The translations under genes were made by a program, and so were the position numbers. A model generated the notes under the pieces. It saw only the letters and a list, made by a program, of their open reading frames with translations. It ran no database searches and was not told where the DNA came from. Positions 1 to 10,499 of a stretch of DNA of 64,000 nt are shown here, one piece after another (position 1 is the first letter of the stretch; every line of letters starts with the position of its first letter). Source of the stretch: Corythucha ciliata. Taxonomy: Eukaryota > Arthropoda > Insecta > Hemiptera > Tingidae. Location: contig CM075937.1 in the NCBI GenBank assembly GCA_038030265.1, forward strand, positions 41,706,198 through 41,770,197, given 5' to 3'.

Positions 1-668
1 CACCCACTCTGCCCAAAACCACCAAAATTTTGTCTGAGCAGCTGAGGAGAATATGCCCTGAATATTCCAAGTGTATTGTGCCAGGGAGATGTTGATAGGT
101 ATAATCCAGGAATATTCGTTTGTCGTTGGCAGATGATAACATCGTAGGATCACGGGAACATGGTAATATAAAATAAGATGGCAATAATGGGCAAATAATA
201 AATAATGCGTGGGGGGGGGGGGTAGAAATTCGAATTTGACGAAATAAGAGCTCGATACGGTCCAGCCGCGAAACAGAGAAAAAAAGAGATTTGTTAAATG
301 AAAAAAGTATATAAGGTGAATGAGAGCAAGCCCTAGCCTTGCAGGAAAAGTACCAGCGCGCGGCGGGTAATGTTATTTAATAGTAATTGAAAATTCCCTT
401 TTTCTCGATTTTACAAAGATTTGTGGAGCATTATTTCACCTTAAGACAAATAATTATACGTGTAAAATATGAAATTTCGGGTAATGAAGAGTAGAGGTAG
501 AGAATGAGTAATTGGTTGACTTAAATTTAAAAAAAAAAATCAAGCATCAAGATCGCTTACTTTCCAGTGGCGGCTTACTCTTGTCACCAGATAAAGGTAT
601 ATTTTACAGCAACTAGTTCTGAAACATTTGTTTTGGCCCTATGAAAAAAATTCTTTTTTTTTTTGTAG
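1..668. other. AT-rich sequence with no gene seen
   Basis: No coding exon can be supported here. There is a G-run near 212-222 and a T-rich polypyrimidine tract ending in an AG at 667-668, which looks like the splice acceptor of the exon that follows. An upstream exon and the left end of the Harbinger element should lie here or before the window, but I could not identify either. Confidence 0.5.
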
Positions 669-1081
669 GACCACTCGAGGCGCCCGTTATGTCGGAAGAA
701 TCAAATTCCCAAATACCAATTCCCGAACAACCCAGTGAATATACATAATACTTTTTTAATGGTCGTGGTTCAACCTACAATAATATTATTACTTTAATTT
801 GTCTAGTGCCAAGTGAACCAAGAAAAAAGAGGGCTAGAAGTCAGGCTATTGAGGCAGAAATATGTCTCAGGACTGAAAGGCAGAAGAAGTTGATCCAGTA
901 CGATGAGGAAGTACACAATTTGAAGATCGAAGAGTCGTCTCTTCGAAAAGAAATTGCCGCCGAGGAACTTCGGAGGTCTAAATTAGAAACTGAATACGCA
1001 GTTAGGAGAATGATGCAAGAAGAACAATTTTTAATAAAAATAAATAAAATAGAACTAGAGTTGATTACAAAAAAAGAGTAG
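669..1081 (+). CDS. Harbinger accessory protein, coiled-coil C-terminal part (spliced, partial)
   Basis: Two exons are read: 669-734 (acceptor AG at 667-668, donor GT at 735-736) and 807-1081 (acceptor AG at 805-806). They join in frame, and the junction creates an ATG codon. The second exon encodes a basic patch (EPRKKRARSQ) followed by about 75 residues of charged, heptad-like sequence ending at TAG 1079-1081. PIF/Harbinger elements usually carry a second gene, a Myb/SANT-like DNA-binding protein with a C-terminal coiled coil that brings transposase to the DNA. This fits by position, being convergent with the transposase and about 100 bp from it, and by composition. The Myb/SANT domain itself was not found and would lie upstream. 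Another coiled-coil protein cannot be excluded. Confidence 0.5.
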
Positions 1082-1178
1082 CTACTTTGAAGAACACATC
1101 TTCAGTGCCAAGTTATTGTTAATTGTATTTATTTTTAATTTTGTTTTCAAAATTAATTAAACAATGAAATTAAAAAAA

Positions 1179-2308
1179 TTAAACAAATTCTATGTGAAAT
1201 GACGGATTATAAATGCTTCCTTTATCGCTCTGCCTCTGGCAGTACTTCTTGCTGGTACATCCTGGGGCATCTCGAGTGATTCCTCCACGGTCGTGTTCAT
1301 CATATTCGGAGGCAGGTTCAAAGGCAGTGATGCTAATGTTATGCAGAATTGCATAAGCTGCAATAATATTTATAACATTGCACAATTTGTTTTGCATCTT
1401 TCTTGAAAGACATGGGAAACGCCTTTTCCATATTCCGAACAAACGTTCTATGATCACTCTAGTTTTCTTGTGGGCAATATTATATCTCTCTTCGCCAGGC
1501 GTTGTTGAATCTTGCACTGGAGTAAACAAGTAGTCGGTCTGCGTATAACCAGCATCTCCGAGAAGAAATCCATTGACTCTGCCCTCATCGAATTTGACTT
1601 TAAATGAACTACTTTGAAAAATTTGGCTGTCATGAGCAGAACCCGGCCAACGAATAACAATGTCTTGTATGGAGTAATCCCACTTTCCAACCACTTGAAC
1701 GTTCAAGGAAAACCAGCCTTTTCTATTCCTAAAAACTTCAGCATTGGGTCCTCCAGGGCTCAAAATGGGAACGTGAGTGCAGTCGATGCATCCAATAACG
1801 TTTGGAAAGCCATCGAATCCCGCTTTGGTGGCTGTAACTTCTTCTGGTGTGCTAGGCAGCTTGATGTAGTTCCTCAGATGTCGACTGATATTTCTAGAAG
1901 TTTCATTAACAATGCGACAAATTGTAGTCTGATGGAGCCCGTGAAGATCTCCAGCCGTTACCTACAAGTGGAAAATCACTGTTCAATGTGAAAAATTGAA
2001 GGATACACTACCATGAGACTAACCTGGAAGCATCCCGTTGCATAAAATCTGAGTGCCGCACATATTTGTAGCAACCCTGGAACGGGCAGTCCTCTTCGAC
2101 TTCCGTCATCGGGAGGTAGGAAGTGCAAAATTTTACTAAGCACATCTTCTTTTGAAAATCTATACCTATACGAAAACTCTTCCTCCGAAAATTTCTCTAG
2201 CGGATTTTCTTTATTGAAAAAATCAACGCGCAGGGTTCCTCGCCTTTGGCATTCGCTCTCAACGTAATCAGCGAATTCTGATAGATCATCATCGATTACA
2301 ACAGCCAT
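1179..2308 (-). CDS. HARBI1: PIF/Harbinger (HARBI1-like) DDE transposase, two exons
   Basis: Exon 1 is 2308-2024 and exon 2 is 1961-1179, with a 62-bp GT..AG intron (2023-1962). The phase-0 join gives a 355-residue protein with no internal stop, close to the roughly 350 residues of HARBI1-type nucleases. The DDE catalytic residues are visible: D155 in GCIDCTH, D231 in LLGDAGY and E267 in VIIERLFG, with 35 residues between the second D and the E. The family block around RNRKGWFSLNVQVV (173-186) and the helical N-terminus (LLQICAALRFYATG) are typical. The ATG at 2308 is the first in the frame. The protein would cut and rejoin the element's ends at TWA targets. Because the frame and introns look intact, this copy may be young or domesticated. 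Its own right terminus is recognisable at 2494-2510, so it is more likely an ordinary transposon. Confidence 0.9.
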
Positions 2309-2513
2309 TTGAAGAAGAATAGTGGAGCAGATGAAAGGATAGTACCGTTTGAAGGTAGGTATCGAGCTACCTTCAACTTCGATGAAAATTCGAGGAGACC
2401 TCGAAGCTGTTCCTCAAGGACTCCTCGAGTGGTGATTTATCATACGCAACTAGACTGTGAGGGAGTTTTGAGGTCGAGGAAACTTGGAGGAACGACTTAT
2501 CATACGGCCCTAA

Positions 2514-3859
2514 GGCCCGCTTTTTCAATTCTCTGACTAAAGTCTTGATTATGAGACCACTGATTAGGCTTAGTCAATGACTAGCCGCTGGGTACCTTTT
2601 TCAATCTCAAGAGGCGATTAGTAATCAGTTGATTTGGTAATCAGCCGCTTATTTTTTGATTATCTTCCGTTGCATGCTCTAGATGAGATTTCGAGCGGTC
2701 TTCGAGGTATTATTGTGTGTTTACTTAAATTATGTTGGAGGTTGGTCATCCTCATTGCCCGCTTTCCGGCGTTCTCACCATTGGCGTGTTATGTGTGCCG
2801 TATTCCAGACGTCGCGTACCTAATTTCAATCATGAGCGTCGTTGATTACTAGTAATTTCCAGAGTCACTGGAAATATCAGCCGTGCTACAGTAGATTTCG
2901 GTTACGGGAATATCCCCTGGACCGAGGAATAATATTATTCTATCATTATCCGGCTTTTACCACGTTCGTGTCGCTATTAAAATAATCCAATTACAAGGGC
3001 ACTATCTTGTAAAATTTATCGCCGGTGCTATCCACCCGTCCTCTCAGAGTTGGAACGTATGTTTTAGGGCAAGACGGGTGGATTGCGCCGGCCCTAAATT
3101 TTACCGAATAGGCCCTCTGATCTATCATTCTCTTTCCGCCTTGAAAATTCTTTAAACAGTGGGAAATAATACAAAAAACTAGGGGAAAATAAATATATTC
3201 TATTAAGCCAAGTAAAATACGCCAAAAAATATCACTATAATATATGAAATGGGGGTGGATAGAATTTCTTCTTTAATGGAATACAAATGAATTTGGCCGA
3301 GTTCTTGTGACTGAAGTCCATTGCATTCCGAGTTAGATTGCCCTAATGCATCTGTCGGCTAGCCGATAGAATGAACCGGGCGAAATACGTCGAGATCGAC
3401 GAAGGGAGCAGATAATCGTAGATTTAAATCAAACCGAATACTGTTCATGGCTCTAAGTGTGATGAGAGTTCAATGAAAAAGTTGCCACCGAGTACGATCG
3501 ACGCTCCCAAGAGAGAAATCCCACGTAGAGTTCATCGTCTGACGAGAATAATTTTGGTGTTCAACAATGTAGGTACCCACGCGTTATAAATGGCAATAAA
3601 ATAACTAAAAATCACCACCAAAAAAGAAATCGCCGAGCAAAAAGCTTCACAAAATTATAACCTCTTTGTCAATGTCAATATCATATCACTCCAATTTAAT
3701 CAACTGATTTAGCGCTAATGGAACCTCGGAGGGCTGACTAACTTTACCGGTTGATTATGACCAAATCGGCGATTGATAAAGAGGCACTTGGTGGTAATCA
3801 GTTGATTATCCTTAATCAGTTCTTTAAATTACACTAACCAGTGATTGATAAAGCGGGCC
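2514..3859. mobile_element. Non-autonomous element with long subterminal inverted repeats
   Basis: The ends are inverted: GGCCCGCTTTTTCAAT at 2514 and, read inward from 3859, GGCCCGCTTTATCAATCAC. Similarity continues inward over roughly 130-150 bp with many GATTA/TAATC motifs (2560-2660 against 3720-3840). No open reading frame of note is seen in the 1.35 kb. TAA precedes the left end, but GTC follows the right end, so a target duplication is not confirmed. The termini resemble the neighbouring Harbinger end, so a Harbinger-type MITE is the best guess. Confidence 0.6.
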
Positions 3860-4684
3860 GTCACATTTATTGGTGAAAGCGATAATTTTTGAATGTGATT
3901 TTAATAAAAAATGTGAATTAGGCATCAGACTAATAAACTCTGAATTAAATTTAGATGGGGCGGAATATAATTGAAATAGTTCGAAATTATCTTCTGTTGT
4001 GCAGGTCTAAATAATAAACTATTGTGTCTTTAATGATTTTACAATTAGTAACAAGGATTTTGTCAAATTATATGATGTTATAATACGTGTCGTCTAAAGG
4101 TAATGGGTTCGCTAAAAAGTTCTTTGGTTGAAATTATACTAGGATGTAGGGCGTTGAGTTTGCAAAAGGTCAAGGAATTTTCTATGTCCTGAACTACGTT
4201 CAATATAATGTTATGGACGGTTTGGAGTTGATACAACACGTCTTGGTAACTGCTGTGTTCGATGTTTTCGTTTATTTTGCCGCTTAATTGCATCAACTTA
4301 GTTCTTAGTTCGCTGTTATTTTGTTCGATTAAACTAATCGTATAATCGAGTCGTTAAATTCCTTAATTACTTCTGAATTGGTAGAAAATTGCATGGTAAT
4401 TTGTTTTTCTAAATTATCTTGGGTAGTTTGCACTTTATTGTAAATGCTATCTAACCTTTCACCATCTTTTACATCTAAGTTTCCTGTAAAGAACTTAACT
4501 AAACTACCTAAACTGTAACGAGGCGGCCCCAATTTTTGGCTTCATTTATATTATTTCATTCCCCAGTATAAGAAGGAGAAACCTTCAGTTGAGCGAGTTT
4601 GTTTACCAGATGATAAATAAAGGAAACCCCTAGCAACTGGAGGAAAGGGAAAGAAAAGGCATAATTTGGGGGAAATCAAGTCCC

Positions 4685-4692
4685 TATAAAAA
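4685..4692 (+). promoter_or_regulatory. TATA box of the solo LTR
   Basis: TATAAAAA lies 170 bp into the LTR and is followed about 30-45 bp later by a purine/pyrimidine-mixed start region. This position fits a U3 promoter read in the plus direction, away from the env pseudogene's own sense. Confidence 0.6.
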
Positions 4693-5005
4693 GGCGTGCA
4701 GAGCTCGTCTCGAGGCATTATTTTGACAGTTTTTGGCAGTTGTTACACAGTTTTGCTAGTTTTACGCAGTTTTGGCGGTTTTCATAGTTTTCTTAACGCC
4801 AAGTGTAACTTTGTGAGTTTAGTTCACTCAAAGGGCAGGGAGTGATTCACGGGGTGAATTGTCGCGTTTGTGCGTCTGTACTGTAAGTTGTGCGTCTTTT
4901 TTCTCGTTTTTCTTCTAAATTCTCTCGCTCGTCGCCGTGTACGAGTTTTTCATCGGTGTGCTCGTTCGAGTTACATTACACTCGCACACACCACGCACAG
5001 TTGTC

Positions 5006-5223
5006 TCCGACGTTGCCGCCGCTCACCGTAGCTGGACCCGGCACGCAGTAAGACACATTTCGTCGTTCGTTGTCGCCGCCGCTCACCGTAGCTGGACCCG
5101 GCGCACACACACAAGACACCAATCGTCACAGACGTTGCCGCCACTCACCGTAGTCGGACCCGGCACGCACAAGACGTCACTCGCCGTTCGTTTTCGCCGC
5201 CACTCACCGTAGTCGGACCCGGC
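5006..5223 (+). repeat. Four tandem ~60-bp units inside the solo LTR
   Basis: The block GTTGCCGCCGCTCACCGTAG, followed by a C/G-rich GGACCCGGC, recurs with starts near 5011, 5071, 5133 and 5194. Each unit ends in variable ACAC-rich sequence. Units 1-2 and 3-4 form similar pairs (CTCACCGTAGCTGG versus CTCACCGTAGTCGG), suggesting a duplicated dimer. Confidence 0.85.
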
Positions 5224-5397
5224 GGACTCTGTTCATCGAAGTGGAAACACGGACACGCACACGCACAAACACAAACACGCGACTACACCCAGAAACGCAG
5301 AAGCGGACATCGTGAGTCAGTCCACTCTCTGCGCCTGCCGTCTTCAAGACCCCGTCTCTACCTCCTCTGCGGAAGCGAACCAGCTCGCCGGCTGTTG

Positions 5398-5517
5398 CCG
5401 TCGACCCCATACCACTTGCCACTGACACGCACACACCACGTGTCACTGACACGCACACACACACTGACACGCACACACCACCTGTCACTGACACGCACAC
5501 ATCACGTGTCACTGACA

Positions 5518-5563
<46 letters not shown>

Positions 5564-5577
5564 CCCCCCCCCCCCAG
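5398..5577. repeat. ACACGC/CA microsatellite and C-run in the LTR
   Basis: Interrupted TGACACGCACACAC units lead into a pure (CA)n tract at about 5520-5560 and then a C-run at 5565-5575. Apparent reading frames here are products of the simple repeat. Confidence 0.9.
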
Positions 5578-6297
5578 TTTGATTCGCTTCCTCAACGGAA
5601 CTACAGGGACACCGGTCGAGGGACGGTTTAACGAACCAAGCGGTCCACAGGGAATCAAGCGGGTGAGTGCCTTTACTTTTCTTTTCTTTTCTTTTGGCTT
5701 TCGTTGCTTAGGGTGTTTGTCCGTGTTCACAGAACATAACTCGCTCAACAAGCATCACCCTGAGTGTCGATCGCAGCACGCAACCACATCACCGTTTCTT
5801 CAAATCATCGTCGCAAATTAATCTTGTTCTTCCAATCAATATAACTTTTAATCTTTTTTTACAAACTGTGTTAACCCCCTTTCTTTTGCAACCAACCCCT
5901 CAACCTAAGCGAAACCCACGGAAAGTAAGTGTACGGCTCGAACCCCGTTACAAAACCATTAATTTTAGACCTCTTTTATTCCTATGATTCTTGAACTTTC
6001 CTTTAATCGAAAAAATTATTTCTAGTTTCTCATGAATGTTACTTGATGTAAAACTAATCGTCTCGAATTGATTTCTAAAAAATTTATTTTCTTCTTTACT
6101 TAAACTATTTCTATCAAGGGGGTTCCTACTGTAGAGCTTATTTCTAACAAGATTAAAATCTCTATCCAAGTCGCTTAATTGGTTTAATAGGTTATTCAAA
6201 TGATAGTAATATACAAAAGTATGAAAGGATTTCTGAATTTTAGCGTTTCCTAGGTTAATCGGAATAATTCCATTATTAAAAGTAATATTTCTAATTT

Positions 6298-7005
6298 CTA
6301 ATCCTCCTGTCCCGTCGAAGATGAGGAAGATGAAGATGGGCCTGGAACATCATTGGTTCGATTTCGATTAATTACTCTCCTAGGTCTTTTGATATTGGAG
6401 AGATGGATTTTGTCCCGTGTGTTTTTGTGTCTTTGGGTAATTTTAACTGTTTTTCTATCCTTGTCTACTGAAGTTATTGTTTCTTTTTGGTATTTGGCTT
6501 TGGTTTTGCTCATTTTTTGTTTGTTTTGGACATAAACTTCTGGAGGTATCTCGGGTAGGGATTCTTTATTTTGATTGACACGAGCCAGTACTTTCTCTTT
6601 CGCTTCCTTATTCAGTTCTTGAACTTTTTCGTATAACATTTTAACTTTGTTCTTGTGATTAGTAATGTAGTCATTAATTAGTTGATTCTCAATGTCTAAT
6701 TCAAAGATTGGATTCGTTTTAATGTGGCCGTATAGGACTTTGAATGGGGTTAGTTTGGTGATAGAGTGAATGCTGTTGTTGTACGCGAGAACAGCGTAAT
6801 TCACTTTTGTTTCGATTCCGTCATTCTTAAATTCTTCTCGGTTATTTAAAATTCTTATATGTTCTATTAACGTCGAGTGAAATCGTTCAACCATCCCGTT
6901 GGACTCTGGATGTTGAGAACTTATAAAATGGAGGTCAATTTTATGGAGACTTAATAACTCTTTGACGAGGGAATTATTAAATTCGAGTCCGTTGTCTGAG
7001 ACCAT
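6298..7005 (-). pseudogene. Gypsy integrase fragment
   Basis: About 235 residues are open. The catalytic core motifs are seen as SDNGLEF (second Asp) and, about 35 residues later, PESNGMVERFHSTL (Glu). The first catalytic Asp and the HHCC zinc domain lie upstream (7010-7140), where the frame is broken. The C-terminal part is rich in Lys/Arg and ends in a serine-rich tail. Integrase inserts the cDNA into the host chromosome; this copy is incomplete. Confidence 0.8.
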
Positions 7006-7143
7006 TGTTTTCGAGTTGAATAATTTTAGAATTTCTATTTTCCTTGGATTATAATTTTGACTAATGAGAGGATAATTTGGTTATTGCTTAAATTAACTGG
7101 ACCTTCAATTATAGGTACGGTCACTGACGTATTACCGCAGTAA

Positions 7144-7647
7144 TTAGAGTGTTGAGTGTCGCATTCCATTTTCTTCTTCTAATAGTAATTCTACGCTGTC
7201 GTCCTCTGTAGGGGTATTGACTATCATTGATTCGGTTTCGTCATTTAAATTTGGATTATTTCTGAAAAAGTCTGAAACTAGATCCGAAATTATTTGGTCT
7301 GCGGTTTCCTCTGAATTTTGGGGGTTGGTTTTATTCATGTTTAGCTCGATTCTTGAAAGGGCATCGGCATTTTTATTCTGGCTACCCTTTTTATAAATAA
7401 TTTCAAAATCGAATTCCTCGAGTTTTAAGCGCCATCTCACCAACTTGGAATTAGGTTCTTTTAACGAAAATTAACCATTGCAAAGGGCGATGGTCTGAGA
7501 AAATTTTAAATTTCTTTCCGAACAAGTATGGTCTGAAATATTACGTAGCCAATACTATTGCGAGTAGTTCTTTTTTTATTGACGAGAGGTTTGACTCTGA
7601 GTCATTCAACGTTCGGCTAGCGTAAGCAACGGGAAGGTCATTACCTT
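7144..7647 (-). pseudogene. Gypsy RNase H C-terminus and connection (broken)
   Basis: The 7443-7144 segment reads through WRLKLEEFDFEI and KNADALSR, the conserved end of the Gypsy RNase H domain, followed by an acidic linker to integrase. The preceding RNase H segment (7444-7647) is recognisable but contains frameshifts. The frame continues at 7853 on the other side of an inserted MITE (7651-7849). Confidence 0.7.
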
Positions 7648-7650
7648 TTA

Positions 7651-7849
7651 GCTCTGTCGTCCATTGGAAGCGTTTTCGAGCGGCGCTACAACGAGCGTAC
7701 ATCTCAAAGGCTCAAATTGAATGTGACATCGTCCACTGCAGGCTTAGCTGCAGTGAATTCAATTTAAGCCATTTTGTATGTACGCTCGTTGTCGCTCGTT
7801 GCCGCGCGTTGTAGGGCCGCTCAAAAACGCTTCCAGTGGACGACCGGCC
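7651..7849. mobile_element. 199-bp MITE with TTA target duplication, in the errantivirus RNase H
   Basis: It is almost wholly an inverted repeat. The arms share GTCGTCCAYTGGAAGCG and extend about 65 bp toward a short centre. TTA is present at both sides (7648-7650 and 7850-7852). The interrupted RNase H frame is continuous if the element and one TTA are ignored, which independently supports the ends. TTA duplication suggests a PIF/Harbinger-type MITE. Confidence 0.88.
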
Positions 7850-7852
7850 TTA

Positions 7853-8912
7853 CTGTCTGGCTCAATACCGCGCCTATAGCAACATTGCTGGCGTCAGTTG
7901 TCAAGTTGAAGGGAATCGTGAAGTCGGGGTATTGAAGGATGGGTTCATTTTGTAGTAAATTTTTACAAGTCTCAAAGGCATCTGCATAGTCAGCATTTGT
8001 GGTACAGAACCTATAATCAGACAGGTAAAATCACAGACGTCATGTTCGCTCTTATCAATTATCAGTCTTGTAAAATCCACCTTTTGTTGATGTTTTGTGG
8101 ATGTCAACAAACCACCCCCAACCTTTCTTATTAAGCTGATAAGAACGAACAATACATGGCGCCGTATGCGTCGACTCGTCTTTAAAGGTTCCTTATCTGT
8201 GACATTGATAGTGGCGCCCTTTTTTAGACGCTTGGTTAGCGGTTTGGTCAATAGGGCGAAATTTTTTATGAATTTTCTATAATAGCCTAATAAGCCTAAA
8301 AATCCTTTTATTTGTTATGTGCTCCTAGGGATAGGGTAATTTTTTATTGCTGTTATTTTGTCGGCATTGGGTTTTACACCTTCTGGTGTTACAATATGGC
8401 CTAAATACGCTACTTCTTTTCGTAGGACTTCGGTCTTATCTAATTGTATTTTAAAATTGGTTTCTCTTAATCTATCGAAAATTTCCTTCAATCTTCTAAG
8501 CTAGTGCTAAAAATAATTATGTCGTCAAGGTATACTAAACACGTTTCATTAGTTAGTCCTCTTAATACGTTGTTCATTGCCCTTTGAAATGTCCGTGGTG
8601 AATTTTTCAAACCGAACGGCATCCGGCAAAATTCGTACAAACCGTCTCCGGTTACTCGTTACTCTTAGAAATACTATTTTCGTCCATTTCTATTTGGTCG
8701 AACCCTGAAGCTAAGTCTTGGGTAGAAAAGCACTGAGATTTCCCTAATTTGTCTAGGACATCGGTAATATTAGGCAAAGGGTACTGATCGTCTATTGCTT
8801 TTTGGTTTAAAAGTCTGTAGTCTATGACTATTCTCCACTTCCGTTTGATGTTCCACTGGATGATGTTGTTGGGACTACCGGTTGAAATGTTTAAGTTTCC
8901 ATTTGCTCCTCG
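7853..8912 (-). pseudogene. Gypsy reverse transcriptase (broken)
   Basis: The 8915-8652 segment contains KRKWRIVIDYRLLN and FSTQDLASGFDQIEMD, the N-terminal RT palm blocks. Further down the minus strand, YLDD (the catalytic aspartates) is readable at about 8512-8540, but with frameshifts on both sides. A stretch at 8025-8150 contains a short inverted pair (GTTCGCTCTTATCA / TGATAAGAACGAAC) and may be another small insertion. Confidence 0.75.
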
Positions 8913-8915
8913 CAC

Positions 8916-10490
8916 TCAGATTGCGAGGGCGTGGTCCGACGACGGTTTGCCTTTCGGCCAACCTTTTTTCCTTTTGGTTTTGGGAGTTTGATGGTGGGGT
9001 GAGGTCTGTTGTGGGGGTAGTGGGGGGGAGTCAGGTTGGGATCTCTCCTGAAAATCCATTAGGGGGGGAGGAGGTAGGAAGGGAGGTATTTGGGAGGTGT
9101 TAGGGTGAGGGGGTAGCGTTAAGAGAGGCGGTGGGGCCGTGGTAGGGGGTGGTAGTTTCGGCTGGGTGAGAGATGGAAATCTTCCGGACGATCGCCTCGT
9201 ACTTCGAGGCAAGGGAGGTGCGACTCCGCTATGGCAGTGTGGAGGTGCGGGCGCCTCTCACGAGGGGCTGCCCACAGGGGTCGGTTCTCTCGGCTGCTCT
9301 GTGGAACCTTCTCTTTACTGCGCTTTTGTGGCTGCTGCATGGGGAGGGTTTTGAGGGGGTAGCGGACGTGGACGACCTTGCTGTCGTTGTCGCGGCGCGC
9401 TCCCGGGAGGAAGCAAGTCGAGAGATCGATCGGCTGTTGCGGGTCGTAGACGAGCGGTGCGGGGCGGTCAGACTGGCTCTCGCAGTGCCGAAGACCCAAT
9501 TGGTCCTGATGTGGGGTCGGCTCTCTCGGGGCCGTCCCTTGGTGGTTCGCTACCAGGGGGCCCGCTTCGTGGGTGAGCGGCAGGGCCGCTACCTTGGGGT
9601 TGAGATCAATCCGGGGAGGACAGCGACCCCTCAGATTGAAGTAGTGGCGGGGAAGCTAGAGAGGACTTTTGCCCTTTATAGGACAGTGGCGGGAAAAGTC
9701 TGGGGTGCGGACTACCGCTGCCGGGTGCGCTACTTCAGGGCGGTATTTAAGCCCACCCTGCTCGGCCTGGTGGTGGTACCGGCTAACAAGGGCCCAGAGG
9801 GCAAAAGTCCTCAGCTTGCAGCGGCAGGCGCTGGTGCGGGTGGCCATGGAGTACCGGACGGTTAGTTCCGACGCGCTCCAGGTACTGGCGGGGAAACCTC
9901 CTGCGGACCTCCTGCTCGATGTATGGGTTCATCGGCGCCGCCTCGCCCAGGGAAACTTGGGCTTGGTACGGTGCCGTGAAGACTGGGCAGAGCGTATTGG
10001 TATTATGGCCGATGAATGGGGGGCCGTTTGGGGCATCTGCCTTCTCGATGACCTAGTCGTTGAGGCTTGGCAGCCGCGTTGGGCTAGCAGTCCAACGGGT
10101 AGGCGTTTGTTCAGGTTCGCGCCCGATTTTCGGACGAGACTGGCGGCAGCCAAGTGGTTTACCCTTGAGCACGCCGCCACTTCTATCCTGACAGGGCACG
10201 GCTCTTTCAATGCCAAGTTGTGGTTCTTCCGGCGGCGGGACTCTCCTATATGACCGCCGACCATGTGCTTCGGGGCAGGGGCACCTTCCCTGCCCGGTTT
10301 CGGTCAATGGCGCAAGCCAGCATCCTCAGCTCTGAAAGACCCACCTCCGAGGTGGGAAAGGCCACCAGTCGCGGCTAACGGATCGAGCTGAGTGATGGGA
10401 CCGACTCTGCTGGGGAGTCCGGGCCAAAGATGGGGTACAGGCCAGGTAAGGGTCGGGAACGGCCTAGGTACTGGCCACATCTTAAGGAGA
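8916..10490 (+). mobile_element. R1-like LINE fragment
   Basis: GC-rich sequence, in contrast to the AT-rich flanks, carries the second half of an R1-type reverse transcriptase and a putative 3' region (10254-10490). It abuts the errantivirus RT at about 8912 and an I-like LINE at about 10490. The segment before 9170 is strongly G-rich on this strand and its role is unclear. No target duplication was found. Confidence 0.7.
9173..10253 (+). pseudogene. R1-clade reverse transcriptase, C-terminal half (frameshifted)
   Basis: The reading frame contains TRGCPQGSVLSAALWNLLF, a classic non-LTR RT block. It continues with a catalytic motif reading VDDL (normally YADDL) and the thumb region. Near 9780-9800 the frame shifts by one and continues to 10253 with AAKWFTLEHA and LTGHGSF, the C-terminal signature of the R1 clade. 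The N-terminal endonuclease and RT fingers are missing, so it is 5'-truncated. Loss of the first tyrosine/alanine of the active-site motif plus the frameshift mark it as dead. R1 elements normally target 28S rDNA; no rDNA is seen here. Confidence 0.8.
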
Positions 10491-10499
10491 TCCCCCGAG

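Larger units (their letters stand above)
669..2510. mobile_element. PIF/Harbinger transposon (right part; left end not found)
   Basis: It contains the accessory gene and the transposase in convergent orientation. The right terminus reads GGGCCGTATGATAAGTC inward from 2510, and a second GTATGATAA-type motif lies inside it near 2440, like a subterminal repeat. TAA follows at 2511-2513, matching the 3-bp TWA target preference of the superfamily. A matching left terminus was not found, so the left boundary given is only the first supported exon. Confidence 0.6.
4514..5952 (+). mobile_element. Solo LTR of a Gypsy-type retrotransposon, 1,439 bp, TSD AAAC
   Basis: The ends are TGTAACGAGG and CCCCGTTACA, an inverted TGTAACG/CGTTACA pair with canonical TG..CA. 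The 4-bp target duplication AAAC is exact (4510-4513 and 5953-5956). It sits in the env-like gene, and the interrupted frame resumes on either side. A TATA box at 4685 gives the orientation. It arises by recombination between the two LTRs of a full element. Confidence 0.93.
4078..6199 (-). pseudogene. Errantivirus env-like gene, split by a solo LTR
   Basis: The N-proximal piece is 6199-5953 and contains a basic furin-like cleavage motif (RNKRG) near its end. The frame resumes on the other side of the solo LTR, from 4513 to about 4078, with a glycine-rich start, the segment FFTGNLD and a heptad-like region. This arrangement (cleavage site, hydrophobic glycine-containing peptide, helical region) matches the F-protein-like envelope genes of insect errantiviruses. 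There is a frameshift or stop between about 4297 and 4328. No signal peptide or C-terminal anchor is readable, so the gene is truncated as well as interrupted and cannot make an intact protein. Assignment rests on motif order, not on an alignment. Confidence 0.7.
3870..8912 (-). mobile_element. Decayed errantivirus-like Gypsy element (RT, RNase H, integrase, env)
   Basis: Reading the minus strand from 8912 down, recognisable pieces occur in the canonical Gypsy order: reverse transcriptase, RNase H, integrase, then an envelope-like gene. All carry frameshifts or stops, and LTRs, gag and protease were not found. Two later insertions split it: a solo LTR at 4514-5952 and a MITE at 7651-7849. The high-coordinate end stops abruptly near 8912, where an R1-like LINE begins. 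The low-coordinate end is uncertain. Confidence 0.8.

Noticed and set aside
5204..5631. Overlapping reading frames on both strands rich in Val-Cys or Thr-His
   Set aside because: They are translations of the CA/ACACGC microsatellite in the solo LTR.
8916..9499. Proline-rich minus-strand frames with an AT-hook-like KRKKGWPKGK
   Set aside because: They lie opposite the R1-like fragment in G-rich sequence; no coherent gag could be assembled, so I did not annotate them.
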